9,028 nucleotides of DNA, taken from assembly GCA_027064665.1 (NCBI GenBank), contig JAMOPH010000313.1, positions 1 through 9,028 of the forward strand, given 5' to 3'. The translations under genes and the position numbers were made by a program. Numbering within the stretch: position 1 is the first letter of the stretch; every line of letters starts with the position of its first letter. A model generated the notes under the pieces. It searched no databases, was not told the DNA's origin, and was given only the letters and a program-made list of their open reading frames with translations. Origin of the DNA: a bacterium. GTDB taxonomy: Bacteria; UBP14; UBA6098; B30-G16. Positions 1-6,572 of the stretch are shown in pieces.

Positions 1-840
1 CGGGGGAGAAACGCTTTCCGCCTCAACCCGCAGAATCCTGATATCCCGGTGGAACGAAAGGGTCCTTGCCGGCTCCCCCTCAGGATGGGACTGCGAATCC
101 ACGGGCGTCTTCGGGAAAACCCCGGGATAGTGGGTGGTAATCACCGTCGGCGAGGGCGCCCCGCTCTCCGAACACTGCTGGCAGACTCCCTCGCAGAAGG
201 CGAGTCTCTCCCCGGCAAGATCAAGCGGGGCGGAAAAAGTTTCGGTCGGCGCAGAAATTCCGGCAAAATTTTTCGCCCACAGCCGAAAATCCAGAGATAT
301 CTCGCCGAAGGGGTCGCCCTCAATGTCGGCAAACCGCAACCCATTGGGCAGAAGGCACTCGGGGAGATAGCCCGCATACAGAATCCGGGAGTTCTCGTCC
401 ACAAAGACCTGCTCGTCGGTGTGATGATACACACCCCGCAGTATGTAGAGCGTGCCCTCGGGACCGGGCGACCATCTTATGTGCAGTCCCTCCGCCGTCT
501 TTACAATTTCAACATTCTGCGGAGTTGCCGGCGGTGTCCCCTCAAGGGCGTCAACCCGCCCAGAAAGTTCGGCGAGGTCCTCCTGAATCTGGCTAATATC
601 CTCGGTTATCTCGTCGGTGGGATGAAATCTGCCCTGATAATGCTCCAACGGAATCCAGGTGGCGTCATCGGGCTGATTTTTATAATAGATATCGTAAACT
701 CCCACCGGCAGAACGGCGGAATAGAAACCATCGCCGTGGTCGGTTAGATTTGTGCCCTCGGTGTATGGGTCTCCGCCGGCAGGCACTGCCCTTAGTGCGT
801 GCCCGCTCTCATACCTGATTAACAATCTTCGCTGAGGCAT
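1..840 (-). CDS. Phage fibre/baseplate-like structural protein with coiled coil and FN3-like domain (partial, C-terminus beyond left edge)
   Basis: An uninterrupted minus-strand frame of 280 codons starts at ATG 840-838 and leaves the window without a stop. The start is fixed by AAGGAG, 7 bases upstream of the ATG. Residues 1-75 form a beta-rich N-terminal domain (LLIRYES..., VGVYDIYYKN). Residues about 77-100 are a short heptad-like coiled coil (DISQIQEDLAELSGRVDAL). Residues about 103-207 look like a fibronectin type III domain (PPATPQNVEIV, LHIRWSPGPEGTLYILRG, LDFRLWAKNFAG). A Cys cluster follows at C216, C220 and C223. A beta domain, trimerising coil and FN3 are typical of phage fibres, baseplate proteins and adhesins, so a role in host attachment is inferred. 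It shares strand and GC-rich composition with the capsid block at 4105-6523 but is separated from it by opposing AT-rich genes. No specific family was recognised. Confidence 0.8.
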   Translation of the reverse strand, partial: MPQRRLLIRYESGHALRAVPAGGDPYTEGTNLTDHGDGFYSAVLPVGVYDIYYKNQPDDATWIPLEHYQGRFHPTDEITEDISQIQEDLAELSGRVDALEGTPPATPQNVEIVKTAEGLHIRWSPGPEGTLYILRGVYHHTDEQVFVDENSRILYAGYLPECLLPNGLRFADIEGDPFGEISLDFRLWAKNFAGISAPTETFSAPLDLAGERLAFCEGVCQQCSESGAPSPTVITTHYPGVFPKTPVDSQSHPEGEPARTLSFHRDIRILRVEAESVSPP

Positions 841-843
841 AGT

Positions 844-850
844 TCACTCC
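844..850. repeat. Left copy of 7-bp TCACTCC boundary repeat
   Basis: TCACTCC here is repeated at 4105-4111, the other edge of the opposing plus-strand gene cluster. Read on the minus strand it is GGAGTGA and forms the ribosome binding site of the fibre-like gene starting at 840. It could be a target-site duplication or a microhomology left by insertion. A chance match is possible because GGAG is common in ribosome binding sites. Confidence 0.45.
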
Positions 851-924
851 TTGTGTTTATTTCTAATCAGTGTGATTTTAACGGAGACGAAGACAAAAAT
901 TGGAAGAATTTTGCGAACAAAAGA

Positions 925-953
925 TTGACAAAAAACCTATATTAATTTATATT
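925..953 (+). promoter_or_regulatory. Sigma70-type promoter of plus-strand cargo cluster
   Basis: TTGACA at 925-930 is a perfect -35 box. A 17-bp spacer and TATATT at 948-953 follow. This is the best promoter in the window. Transcription would start near 960, at or beside an in-frame GTG. It would drive the three-gene plus cluster independently of the opposing phage late operon, as is usual for phage-borne cargo genes. Confidence 0.75.
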
Positions 954-959
954 AGAAGT

Positions 960-1901
960 GTGAAAGCGTTTCGCAAAAGCGATATATGGAAAGGGGCGAT
1001 TGCCCTGGTCTTGTTAGGGATTCTTGTATGGTCCCTCTTTCGCCCTGACTACTATTTCTGGCGGGCGAAAAAGACCATCCGCGCGCTGTGGGACCCAAAT
1101 TATATCAGCGACGCCGCTGCAAGGATAAAGTGCTTTGAGCATCTGCAAAAACTTTCCCAAATCGGGCACAGCGACTGGGCAAACCTGCTTTTCGCCATAG
1201 GGTATGGGGCAAATCCCCGGATGAGCCCGAGCACCCGCGAGAATGTAAACATCACGCTTGACCTTTATGCTAATTTCCTGCGGACGCTGCCCTTAAATTC
1301 AGTTCTAATTGCAAACTCTCAAAACACTCTACCCCTGTGGTTTCTGCAAAAAGTGGACAGTATTCGCACCGATATAGTTCTAATTGACCGGGATTTCTGG
1401 CGCGATCCCCGGTACCGGGAATATATGATGGACGAGTCTCCATTAGGGTTTGCGTTCCCCCGCGAGGAAATTCTATCCGATAAATTTGCCGGCGACGGCG
1501 TTCGGGTTCCACCGGCGGTGATAGATCTCCTGAAGAGGAAGTATCCTATATTCGTTATGGGCGACAGCGCTCCGGAATTCCCGCCGGAAAGTTTATATTT
1601 TGTCCCGACTTTTGCTAAAATGTATCGCTGGGCGCCGATGCCCGACACAGTATATGCTGAACTTCTATTTAGAATGCTCTACGGGCAGAACTGGAACTAT
1701 ATTGCCGAGCACCCGCCGACGCAAAATGAAAAGTGGTTTGTAAACAGCGGCGCCGCAGAACTCGGAAATATATTAACAAAAACCACAGAAATTTTACATA
1801 ATACCGGCCAAGATTCGCTGGCTCAACTCCTTATGCGGAAATTCAAGCCGTGGCTTCGGTGGAGTGATACCCCATTTTCTCGCTTTGAAACGAAGTTATG
1901 A
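960..1901 (+). CDS. Membrane-anchored protein resembling the soluble C-terminal part of DUF2723 proteins (cargo protein 1)
   Basis: With a GTG start at 960 the protein is 313 residues; the frame is open to TTG 900, but that start lies upstream of the promoter at 925-953. There is no clear ribosome binding site before GTG 960, so a leaderless transcript is likely. Residues 12-27 are one membrane span after a basic N-terminus, giving an N-in signal anchor with the rest outside the cytoplasm. Residues 119-130 (NSQNTLPLWFLQ) and 136-147 (RTDIVLIDRDFW), then YPIFVMGD (195-202) and KMYRWAP (220-226), follow the order I recall from DUF2723 C-terminal segments (DNDTFPLWYLQ, RPDV, RPIYF, YRLVP). The multi-pass glycosyltransferase-like N-terminal region of that family is missing. 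The stop overlaps the next start (ATGA), implying translational coupling. Family assignment is by eye; function unknown. Confidence 0.75.
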   Translation: MKAFRKSDIWKGAIALVLLGILVWSLFRPDYYFWRAKKTIRALWDPNYISDAAARIKCFEHLQKLSQIGHSDWANLLFAIGYGANPRMSPSTRENVNITLDLYANFLRTLPLNSVLIANSQNTLPLWFLQKVDSIRTDIVLIDRDFWRDPRYREYMMDESPLGFAFPREEILSDKFAGDGVRVPPAVIDLLKRKYPIFVMGDSAPEFPPESLYFVPTFAKMYRWAPMPDTVYAELLFRMLYGQNWNYIAEHPPTQNEKWFVNSGAAELGNILTKTTEILHNTGQDSLAQLLMRKFKPWLRWSDTPFSRFETKL

Positions 1902-2896
1902 AAATTTATCGCAAAATATTAATGCTTCTATTGCCAAGTTGGTTAATAATAGCATACATAAATGTCAGATCATCGGATTATGCATCACCGATACACTCTG
2001 GTTCTTTTGATCAAATGCTGAAATTCATAAATAAAACCATCGCCGATTATGGCACCTCGTGTTGCTACAGCAACCACTATCAATTCCCGCCAGAATTAGT
2101 ACCCGAAGGAATCAAATATCCTTTTGAGGAAGGAACGGCGATTTTGTTCTCCTGCCCGATTTCATCAGTGGTTATATGCAACTGGAAGGAGTGGGTTGTG
2201 CTATATACAATAGAAAAAGCCACAAAATTTAGGCACGATGTCGCACTCATACCAGCGAATTTTATAAATTCGCCGGAAATGTGGAAATTTTTAACAAAAA
2301 ATTGGGAGATTGATGTTTCGGAAAAATTCAAATTAGATGGAATTAGCGATATCAATGAGGTAATAGCACATTTTTTGACAGAAAATATCCCCGTTATGAC
2401 CACCGCAAACATTGTGGGAATAACCAAATATCCCTCGGCCCAATGGGGATTTGCGCGCAGGATATTCCCGCCGGATATGGATCCGCAGTTGATTCACTCC
2501 CTCGCCTACACTGCATCAGCGACAATTTTTAAGAAAATCACCACCTCCACTCCTATATGGAGCTTCCCCGACTATAACGCCCTTATGTACAATGGCGATT
2601 CCGTATTTTTCTGCATCCTCAATACTGTTTCCTACTACGACACCATAAATCCCTCCATATCGGACAGTTTATTAGATGCTACCGACAGATTTCTATTCTT
2701 TGCCCGGATGTACGACTACCTTATGTGGTGTTCACTCCGCCAGAAAAAATTGGGTAGAGATGTATCTGTGTACGCAGACCGGCTTAAAAATGAACTAAAT
2801 GGCCTTGTGGGGTACGATGTATTTATCGGATTGATGGAGGATTCGCTGGAAAAAATTGCCTCTTCCAATTCCCAGCCCAGCAGATCGAAAAAATGA
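1898..2896 (+). CDS. Secreted or membrane-anchored protein, divergent relative of cargo protein 1
   Basis: The ATG at 1898 overlaps the previous stop in an ATGA junction. The 332-residue product has a basic start (MKIYRK) and a hydrophobic stretch at residues 7-20, either an uncleaved signal anchor or a signal peptide. The core repeats the layout of the upstream protein: a beta strand with small residues (AILFSCPISS, 81-90), a helix, FRHDVALIPANF (111-122) matching RTDIVLIDRDFW, NIPVMTTANIVG (163-174) matching YPIFVMGD, then GFARRIFPP (184-192) matching KMYRWAP. Identity is low, so this is a proposed distant paralogy. The C-terminal part is helical and ends in a polar, basic tail. The base composition is much poorer in GC than the phage genes (17 of 60 bases at 2281-2340). 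No catalytic motif was recognised. Confidence 0.78.
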   Translation: MKIYRKILMLLLPSWLIIAYINVRSSDYASPIHSGSFDQMLKFINKTIADYGTSCCYSNHYQFPPELVPEGIKYPFEEGTAILFSCPISSVVICNWKEWVVLYTIEKATKFRHDVALIPANFINSPEMWKFLTKNWEIDVSEKFKLDGISDINEVIAHFLTENIPVMTTANIVGITKYPSAQWGFARRIFPPDMDPQLIHSLAYTASATIFKKITTSTPIWSFPDYNALMYNGDSVFFCILNTVSYYDTINPSISDSLLDATDRFLFFARMYDYLMWCSLRQKKLGRDVSVYADRLKNELNGLVGYDVFIGLMEDSLEKIASSNSQPSRSKK

Positions 2897-2915
2897 AAAA
2901 ATTCTCAAATTTTCC

Positions 2916-2942
2916 TTGACAACAACAACAACAACTTATCTT
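2916..2942 (+). promoter_or_regulatory. Possible promoter with AAC trinucleotide repeat in the spacer
   Basis: TTGACA at 2916-2921 is a perfect -35 box just after the preceding stop. The nearest -10-like hexamer is TATCTT (2937-2942), with a short 15-bp spacer, so the match is imperfect. Five AAC repeats (2921-2935) fill the spacer. Slippage in them would change spacer length by 3-bp steps. Confidence 0.35.
2921..2935. repeat. (AAC)5 trinucleotide microsatellite
   Basis: Five perfect AAC units lie in the non-coding gap between the second cargo gene and the small broken ORF, directly after the TTGACA motif. Confidence 0.85.
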
Positions 2943-2978
2943 ACGCCCGCAGGGTTGAAACCAAAAAGGAGGTAACCT

Positions 2979-3247
2979 ATGCGGGCACGTTGGATGGTCG
3001 TAGGTCTTATTGTGTTGTTTGCACTTGCGCTTTCGTTTGCCGAGGAACACTATGTATGCAAAAAAGTGGGCGACCTGGACAAATGGGGAGTTCCTCGGTG
3101 AAAACAGGAAAAGCTTTTCAGCAATGGCGTGGTAATATACATTGATATTTACAAGGACCACGCCGAGATATAAGTTGCCCTGCGGATACTACAAAAATCA
3201 GAGAAACCGTCAATAAAGTGGTAGATAAGATACTCCAAGAGTTATAA
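2979..3247 (+). pseudogene. Broken small secreted-protein gene
   Basis: ATG 2979 follows a near-perfect Shine-Dalgarno sequence, AAGGAGGT at 2966-2973. The frame encodes 40 residues: a textbook Sec signal peptide (MVVGLIVLFALALSFA, cleavage before EEHYVCKK), then a short mature part ending at TGA 3099-3101. The same frame continues in coding style after the stop (EKLFSNGVVIYIDIYKD) to TAA 3171-3173. The -1 frame, open from 3146, then gives PADTTKIRETVNKVVDKI and stops at 3245-3247. One stop plus one frameshift would restore a product of roughly 90 residues. TGA is a normal stop for neighbouring genes, so recoding is unlikely. The 40-residue secreted peptide may still be made. No family was recognised. 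Confidence 0.5.
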
Positions 3248-3280
3248 GTCTTAGTACGATGCGTATGGAGGAAAGGAACA

Positions 3281-4138
3281 ATGTGGATGCTGAATAAAAG
3301 GTTCACTGTGGGGAAGGGGTGTTTATCCCTTCCCCTTCTCCTCACACTGCTAATATGGACTAATTCTTTCGCCGATATAATTCAGCCAACACATATACTT
3401 GCCAACAATGTCTTTAAATTTCTCAAATACACTATTGGGGATTCATCGGCTGTATTGATGGTACCGGGGAGTGATTGGTACGAAACATTAAATTCTCTCA
3501 ATACTCTCCCTAATTTAGAAGTAGAATACTACGACAGAGCAAATCCATCTATGGATAGCGCCTATATTGAGCATGCTAAACAATCTGGTAAAATAGTTCT
3601 TGGTTACGGAATGTGCAATTTTCCGGGTTGGAACAGCGATAGCAGTTATGTGTTCGGATATTTAGAAAGATTCTCATCTTCTCCGCCATCTGACTCTTTA
3701 TATGTCCGCGCCGCAAGAGGATTACTTTACACGAATCAGGACTATTCTTTCATAACTGATCCGCAAACCCCCTGGTATATGATTGAAAATTTCTCCTCAA
3801 CTATTCTGAATACTATGTCCCCTCTCCTCGACACTCATCGTGAGCTCGCTGATTCACTTATATCTTTCTTCATAGATAATGGATACTACAAATATATGCC
3901 GCTTTTCTGTCTTCTGCTGGTTATGACAGAGATAAAAGAAAAAACAGGTATTCTATCCGAGTCAGATCAACAAAAGCTATTAGATGGCGTAAAAGAATGG
4001 ATAGAGACTCATTCTACTGCTCACAATATAGAGTTTATTAAACAACTCTACGAACAAACTATTGAAGAATTTTCAAATTCAGGGGAGAAACCTTCAGAAC
4101 CTTCTCACTCCACCACCCACGGCTCGGAGTCGGAATAG
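3281..4138 (+). CDS. Secreted protein, third member of the cargo group, with a C-terminal tail read from phage DNA
   Basis: ATG 3281 has GGAGG at 3267-3271 upstream; ATG 3287 is an alternative. The 285-residue product begins with a Sec signal peptide (hydrophobic core LSLPLLLTLLIW, likely cleavage after SFA, residue 31). Residues 55-90 show the same strand-helix-strand layout as the two upstream proteins (SSAVLMVPGSDWYETLN, then LEVEYYDRANPS), followed by KIVLGYGM (104-111) in the place of the 'RPIYF' strand. The remainder is helical. The last 10 residues (HSTTHGSESE) are read antisense through the 3' end of the opposing phage gene that terminates at 4105. This suggests the native stop codon was lost at the insertion boundary. 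Function is unknown; an extracytoplasmic location is likely. Confidence 0.78.
   Translation: MWMLNKRFTVGKGCLSLPLLLTLLIWTNSFADIIQPTHILANNVFKFLKYTIGDSSAVLMVPGSDWYETLNSLNTLPNLEVEYYDRANPSMDSAYIEHAKQSGKIVLGYGMCNFPGWNSDSSYVFGYLERFSSSPPSDSLYVRAARGLLYTNQDYSFITDPQTPWYMIENFSSTILNTMSPLLDTHRELADSLISFFIDNGYYKYMPLFCLLLVMTEIKEKTGILSESDQQKLLDGVKEWIETHSTAHNIEFIKQLYEQTIEEFSNSGEKPSEPSHSTTHGSESE
4105..4111. repeat. Right copy of 7-bp TCACTCC boundary repeat
   Basis: This copy matches 844-850. On the minus strand, GGAGTGA contains the TGA stop of the phage gene ending here. It marks the point where GC-rich phage DNA meets AT-rich cargo DNA. Confidence 0.45.
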
Positions 4139-4542
4139 TGTCGGGGCGCAGAGTGCGGGAATTCTTCGGCGCAGAAGGTCATCTCCACAGGACCGTAGCC
4201 CACCGGGGCGTCGTCAAAGAACCACGCCAGCCAGCGTCCGCAGGGGACGACCTGTGTTCCCAGCGGGTCCTCGCCGGGGATGACAAGGCGCAGCGTGCGG
4301 GAATTTGGGTCGGCGCGCCAGAAATCCACCGCGCGGCGAACCTGCGCCAGAACCCGCCCGTCGGCAAAGTCCGCGCGAATTTTATAGACCACGCGCCCGC
4401 GCTCAAGATCATACTCCGGCGGAAAAAATGTGGCACCTCTTGTCGGGAATTCCACCTCACCGACCTTGAATCCCTTAGAATACAACAAAAATTTGCACGA
4501 TTTGTGAGGAAACACAAGATTTTTCTCGTCAGCAATCGCCAT
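4105..4542 (-). CDS. Small phage virion protein, probably tail-associated
   Basis: The start is taken as ATG 4542-4540 because GGAGGAG lies directly upstream; a TTG at 4554 is in frame but overlaps that site. The product is 145 residues, mostly beta, without signal peptide or membrane span (EVEFPTRGATFFPPEYDLERG, WFFDDAPVGYGPVEMTF). It begins 14 bases after the stop of the preceding minus gene, as expected inside a phage late operon. Its position after a connector and a tail-terminator-like gene suggests a tail tube, tail completion or neck component. No family was recognised. The 3' end overlaps the stop of the convergent plus-strand gene by 34 bases. Confidence 0.7.
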   Translation of the reverse strand: MAIADEKNLVFPHKSCKFLLYSKGFKVGEVEFPTRGATFFPPEYDLERGRVVYKIRADFADGRVLAQVRRAVDFWRADPNSRTLRLVIPGEDPLGTQVVPCGRWLAWFFDDAPVGYGPVEMTFCAEEFPHSAPRHYSDSEPWVVE

Positions 4543-4556
4543 AAACTCCTCCAATT

Positions 4557-4937
4557 TTAGTCCTCATACCACCGAAGACTATAACTTATGACAAAGTTGT
4601 TTCTAATTTTCTTCTCCGCTTGCGCTCGCGGCGGCTCAATTATACGCACACCATCGGGATATATATCCGACGATACGACCTCTATCGTCCCAAGAATCAT
4701 CTCGCTAATATCACTTTTTCTAAATTTCGGCGGGAAAAGCAGTTCAACCCTGACGGTCAGGGTGAACGCAATAACATCGGACAGGCGCAGGGAACCCAGC
4801 ACCGCCACCGAGGAAATCCGCGCCGCGGGCATAGACGATGCGGGGATATCCTCATCGCCCACTAAAACCGCGCGGAAATTTATATTTTTTATTAGATTTT
4901 TCCGCACAGATTCTAATATCTGGTCCATTATGTTCAT
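4557..4937 (-). CDS. Tail-terminator/tail-completion-like phage protein
   Basis: ATG 4937-4935 is preceded by AGGAGGAG. The product is 126 residues: an N-terminal helix (MDQILESVRKNLIKN), then alternating beta strands (FTLTVRVELLFP, NFVISYSLRWYED) with no membrane segment. This helix-then-sheet outline, the length, and the place directly after a connector-like gene fit phage tail-terminator or minor tail proteins. The assignment rests on size, fold impression and gene order, not on a diagnostic motif. The gene follows its upstream neighbour with an 8-base gap that contains the ribosome binding site. Confidence 0.7.
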   Translation of the reverse strand: MNIMDQILESVRKNLIKNINFRAVLVGDEDIPASSMPAARISSVAVLGSLRLSDVIAFTLTVRVELLFPPKFRKSDISEMILGTIEVVSSDIYPDGVRIIEPPRAQAEKKIRNNFVISYSLRWYED

Positions 4938-4945
4938 ATCTCCTC

Positions 4946-5311
4946 CTACCGCTGGAATTCTACACCGACATCTTCGCCCTCAAACTGGACGACCTCAAGC
5001 GCCTGCTCAAGTTCATCTAAAAATCTGCGGTGGTAGAACTCGGCGCGGACGGCATATATATCATCCGGATACGAGGAATTTTCGCGCAGAACGAGGGAAA
5101 GATTCAAATTTATCGCAGCCTCGCGGAAAATTTTTGGGTTTTTCACTTTCGCCGCGGGGTCATCTATCTCCGGGAAGCGCTTTGATAATTTGTCGGCGAG
5201 GATTTCTATCACCAGATCGTGCCGGTCTATTATGGGAAGGTCCTCCAAAAGGGCGCCCTCCCGCGCAAAAAGGTCCGACGGCGTGAAAAATACCGCATCA
5301 TAGAGGGACAT
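4946..5311 (-). CDS. Head-tail connector/adaptor-like phage protein
   Basis: The start is set at ATG 5311-5309 because GGAGGTG sits just upstream; the in-frame ATG at 5326 would overlap that site. The 121-residue protein is rich in helices (RHDLVIEILADKLSKRFPEI, RAEFYHRRFLDELEQALEV). The N-terminus (MSLYDAVFFTPSDLF) recalls the 'Y.t..dl' opening of gp6/gp36-type connector proteins that bind beneath the portal. It is the second late gene after the capsid gene, the usual position for such a protein. The family call is a moderate-confidence judgement from pattern and synteny. Confidence 0.7.
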   Translation of the reverse strand: MSLYDAVFFTPSDLFAREGALLEDLPIIDRHDLVIEILADKLSKRFPEIDDPAAKVKNPKIFREAAINLNLSLVLRENSSYPDDIYAVRAEFYHRRFLDELEQALEVVQFEGEDVGVEFQR

Positions 5312-5358
5312 AGATTTCACCTCCATCTAATTTTACTAATTGTGGACGATTAGAACCG

Positions 5359-5389
5359 AGCCGGGGGACCATAACAAAATCCCCCGGCT
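5359..5389 (-). terminator. Perfect 10-bp hairpin after the capsid gene
   Basis: AGCCGGGGGA (5359-5368) and TCCCCCGGCT (5380-5389) are perfect inverted repeats around an 11-base loop. The hairpin starts 9 bases after the capsid stop on the minus strand. It lacks a clear downstream T-run (CGGTTCTAA follows), so partial termination, or 3'-end protection of the capsid transcript, fits better than a full intrinsic terminator. Confidence 0.6.
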
Positions 5390-5398
5390 GGCGGGCGG

Positions 5399-6523
5399 TT
5401 AGGCGAGATTTTTGATAATCCCGTGCGCCTGAAGGGAGTTGCGGACCTCAAGGGTGTATTCGCCAAGGATTCTGCGGGCGACAAAATCCGCGCCGGCGGG
5501 GGTGGCATCAAAGTCCGACAGGGCGCGGTTTTCCATCGGCACAAGCGCCAGACGGCGGGTGTCCAGAAACATCACCCGGTCGTCGGGGAAATTCACATCC
5601 ACCACGATGGTCTCAATCATCCCCAGCGGCAGGTCGCCGACGAACTCATACACCGCAGATCCCGTCCGGGTGTCGGTCAGGCGGGTGCGGACGATGGGCG
5701 CCGAGCCGGAGGTCAGGTTGAAGGAGGAAATTTTGCGTGCCTGCTTTGTCCCCACCAGAATCAGGTTGGGCTGTCCGCCGTCCTTGGCGATCTCCTCCAG
5801 AAGGTCGTTCATCATCGTGGGGGAAAGTTCCGCGCCGCCGGCATCGTGGACATTCCCGCCGGAACGGTCCACAAAGTAAAGGACCCCTCCCATCGTGCGC
5901 GGGACAGTAGGGTCTGCGGGGTCGGCATACCTGCGCCCGAAGATCGCCGCGTGGTTCATCTCCATCTGCAGTTGAATCAACCCGTCGCGGACCGCACGGT
6001 CAATGATGTCCTCAAAGACCAGATGGCGCGAGTTCCTGACGGTGTTTGACACGCGGATCGTCCGGGTGAAGATCTGGGTGAAGTTGTATTCGGTGCCGGG
6101 TTCGGTCCAGGAGTCGTCGCCGGGCTCGGTGCCCTCCGCCGCGGGGATATAAAGGATTTTCACCACGGTTCCGGAACTCATCGCCTCGGGAGTGGTGTCG
6201 CCGTATCCCCGCTGGACAGTCAACGCATCGCCGGAGACCGAAAGGACCTTCATCTGCTCATCATACCCGACAAAGCCCAGAATCATTCCCGGCTTGAACT
6301 TTGTGCCGTCGGCGACGGTGATTGAGGTGTCGGAGTCGGTGATATCGGCTGCAAGGGAATCCTGGGTGGGCTGGACCACATCCTCAACCCACTCGTGCTT
6401 GTAGTGGCGCGCCCGCCCGACCACCGGGATTTTGCTCAAAAATGTGGGTGAACCCGCCACAAGTGTCGCGAAAACCTCACTCAAATCCCTGGTGAGGTCC
6501 TGGAAGGAATAACTTGTGAGCAT
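5399..6523 (-). CDS. Phage major capsid protein, SU10/DUF5309 type
   Basis: This 374-residue protein starts at ATG 6523-6521 behind AGGAGGT (6529-6535). It shows the pattern of SU10-like (DUF5309) HK97-fold capsid proteins: an N-terminal opening (SFQDLTRDLSEVF, TFLSKIPVVG) and a KHEWVED segment. Residues about 56-127 are a beta-rich insert (TSITVADGTKFKPGMILGF, LTVQRGYGDTTP). The core follows, with QIFTRTIRVSNTVRN and a helical spine segment containing MEMNHAAIFGRR. The C-terminal part (PNLILVGTKQARKISSF, DRVMFLDTRRLALVPMENRA) matches the P-domain region. No stop or frameshift is seen, so the gene looks intact. Multimers would build the icosahedral head. Portal, protease and scaffold genes, usually just upstream, are replaced by a divergent AT-rich operon. 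Confidence 0.9.
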   Translation of the reverse strand: MLTSYSFQDLTRDLSEVFATLVAGSPTFLSKIPVVGRARHYKHEWVEDVVQPTQDSLAADITDSDTSITVADGTKFKPGMILGFVGYDEQMKVLSVSGDALTVQRGYGDTTPEAMSSGTVVKILYIPAAEGTEPGDDSWTEPGTEYNFTQIFTRTIRVSNTVRNSRHLVFEDIIDRAVRDGLIQLQMEMNHAAIFGRRYADPADPTVPRTMGGVLYFVDRSGGNVHDAGGAELSPTMMNDLLEEIAKDGGQPNLILVGTKQARKISSFNLTSGSAPIVRTRLTDTRTGSAVYEFVGDLPLGMIETIVVDVNFPDDRVMFLDTRRLALVPMENRALSDFDATPAGADFVARRILGEYTLEVRNSLQAHGIIKNLA

Positions 6524-6544
6524 AGAAAACCTCCTGATTTTGGG

Positions 6545-6572
6545 TTGATTTTACCAAAAAAACGATTAAATT
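6545..6572 (+). promoter_or_regulatory. Possible promoter of the glycosyltransferase operon
   Basis: TTGATT (6545-6550) and TAAATT (6567-6572), spaced by 16 bp, lie 20 bases upstream of ATG 6593. It is a moderate match. It overlaps a possible promoter on the opposite strand, so the two transcripts might exclude each other. Confidence 0.4.

Noticed and set aside
49..747. Long plus-strand open frame (232 codons) opposite the fibre-like gene
   Set aside because: The product is Arg/Gly-rich with no domain pattern. The antisense frame has a proper ribosome binding site, coiled coil and FN3-like domain and stays open to the window edge.
2896..2917. AT-only inverted repeat (AAAATT, CTCA, AATTTT) as a terminator of the second cargo gene
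   Set aside because: The 6-bp A/T stem is too weak to call a terminator.
3099..3101. Possible UGA recoding (selenocysteine or alternative code) in the small secreted ORF
   Set aside because: Neighbouring genes end at TGA (1899, 2894, 8119), no SECIS-like hairpin follows, and a second stop and a frame change occur downstream.
851..4104. Terminal inverted repeats at the cargo edges that would mark an insertion sequence
   Set aside because: The two ends do not match in inverted orientation and no transposase or integrase is encoded inside.
4138..6049. Several plus-strand open frames opposite the phage late genes (for example 4138-4560, 4588-5286, 5423-6049)
   Set aside because: They are antisense shadows of GC-rich minus-strand genes, with compositionally biased products and no fitting ribosome binding sites.
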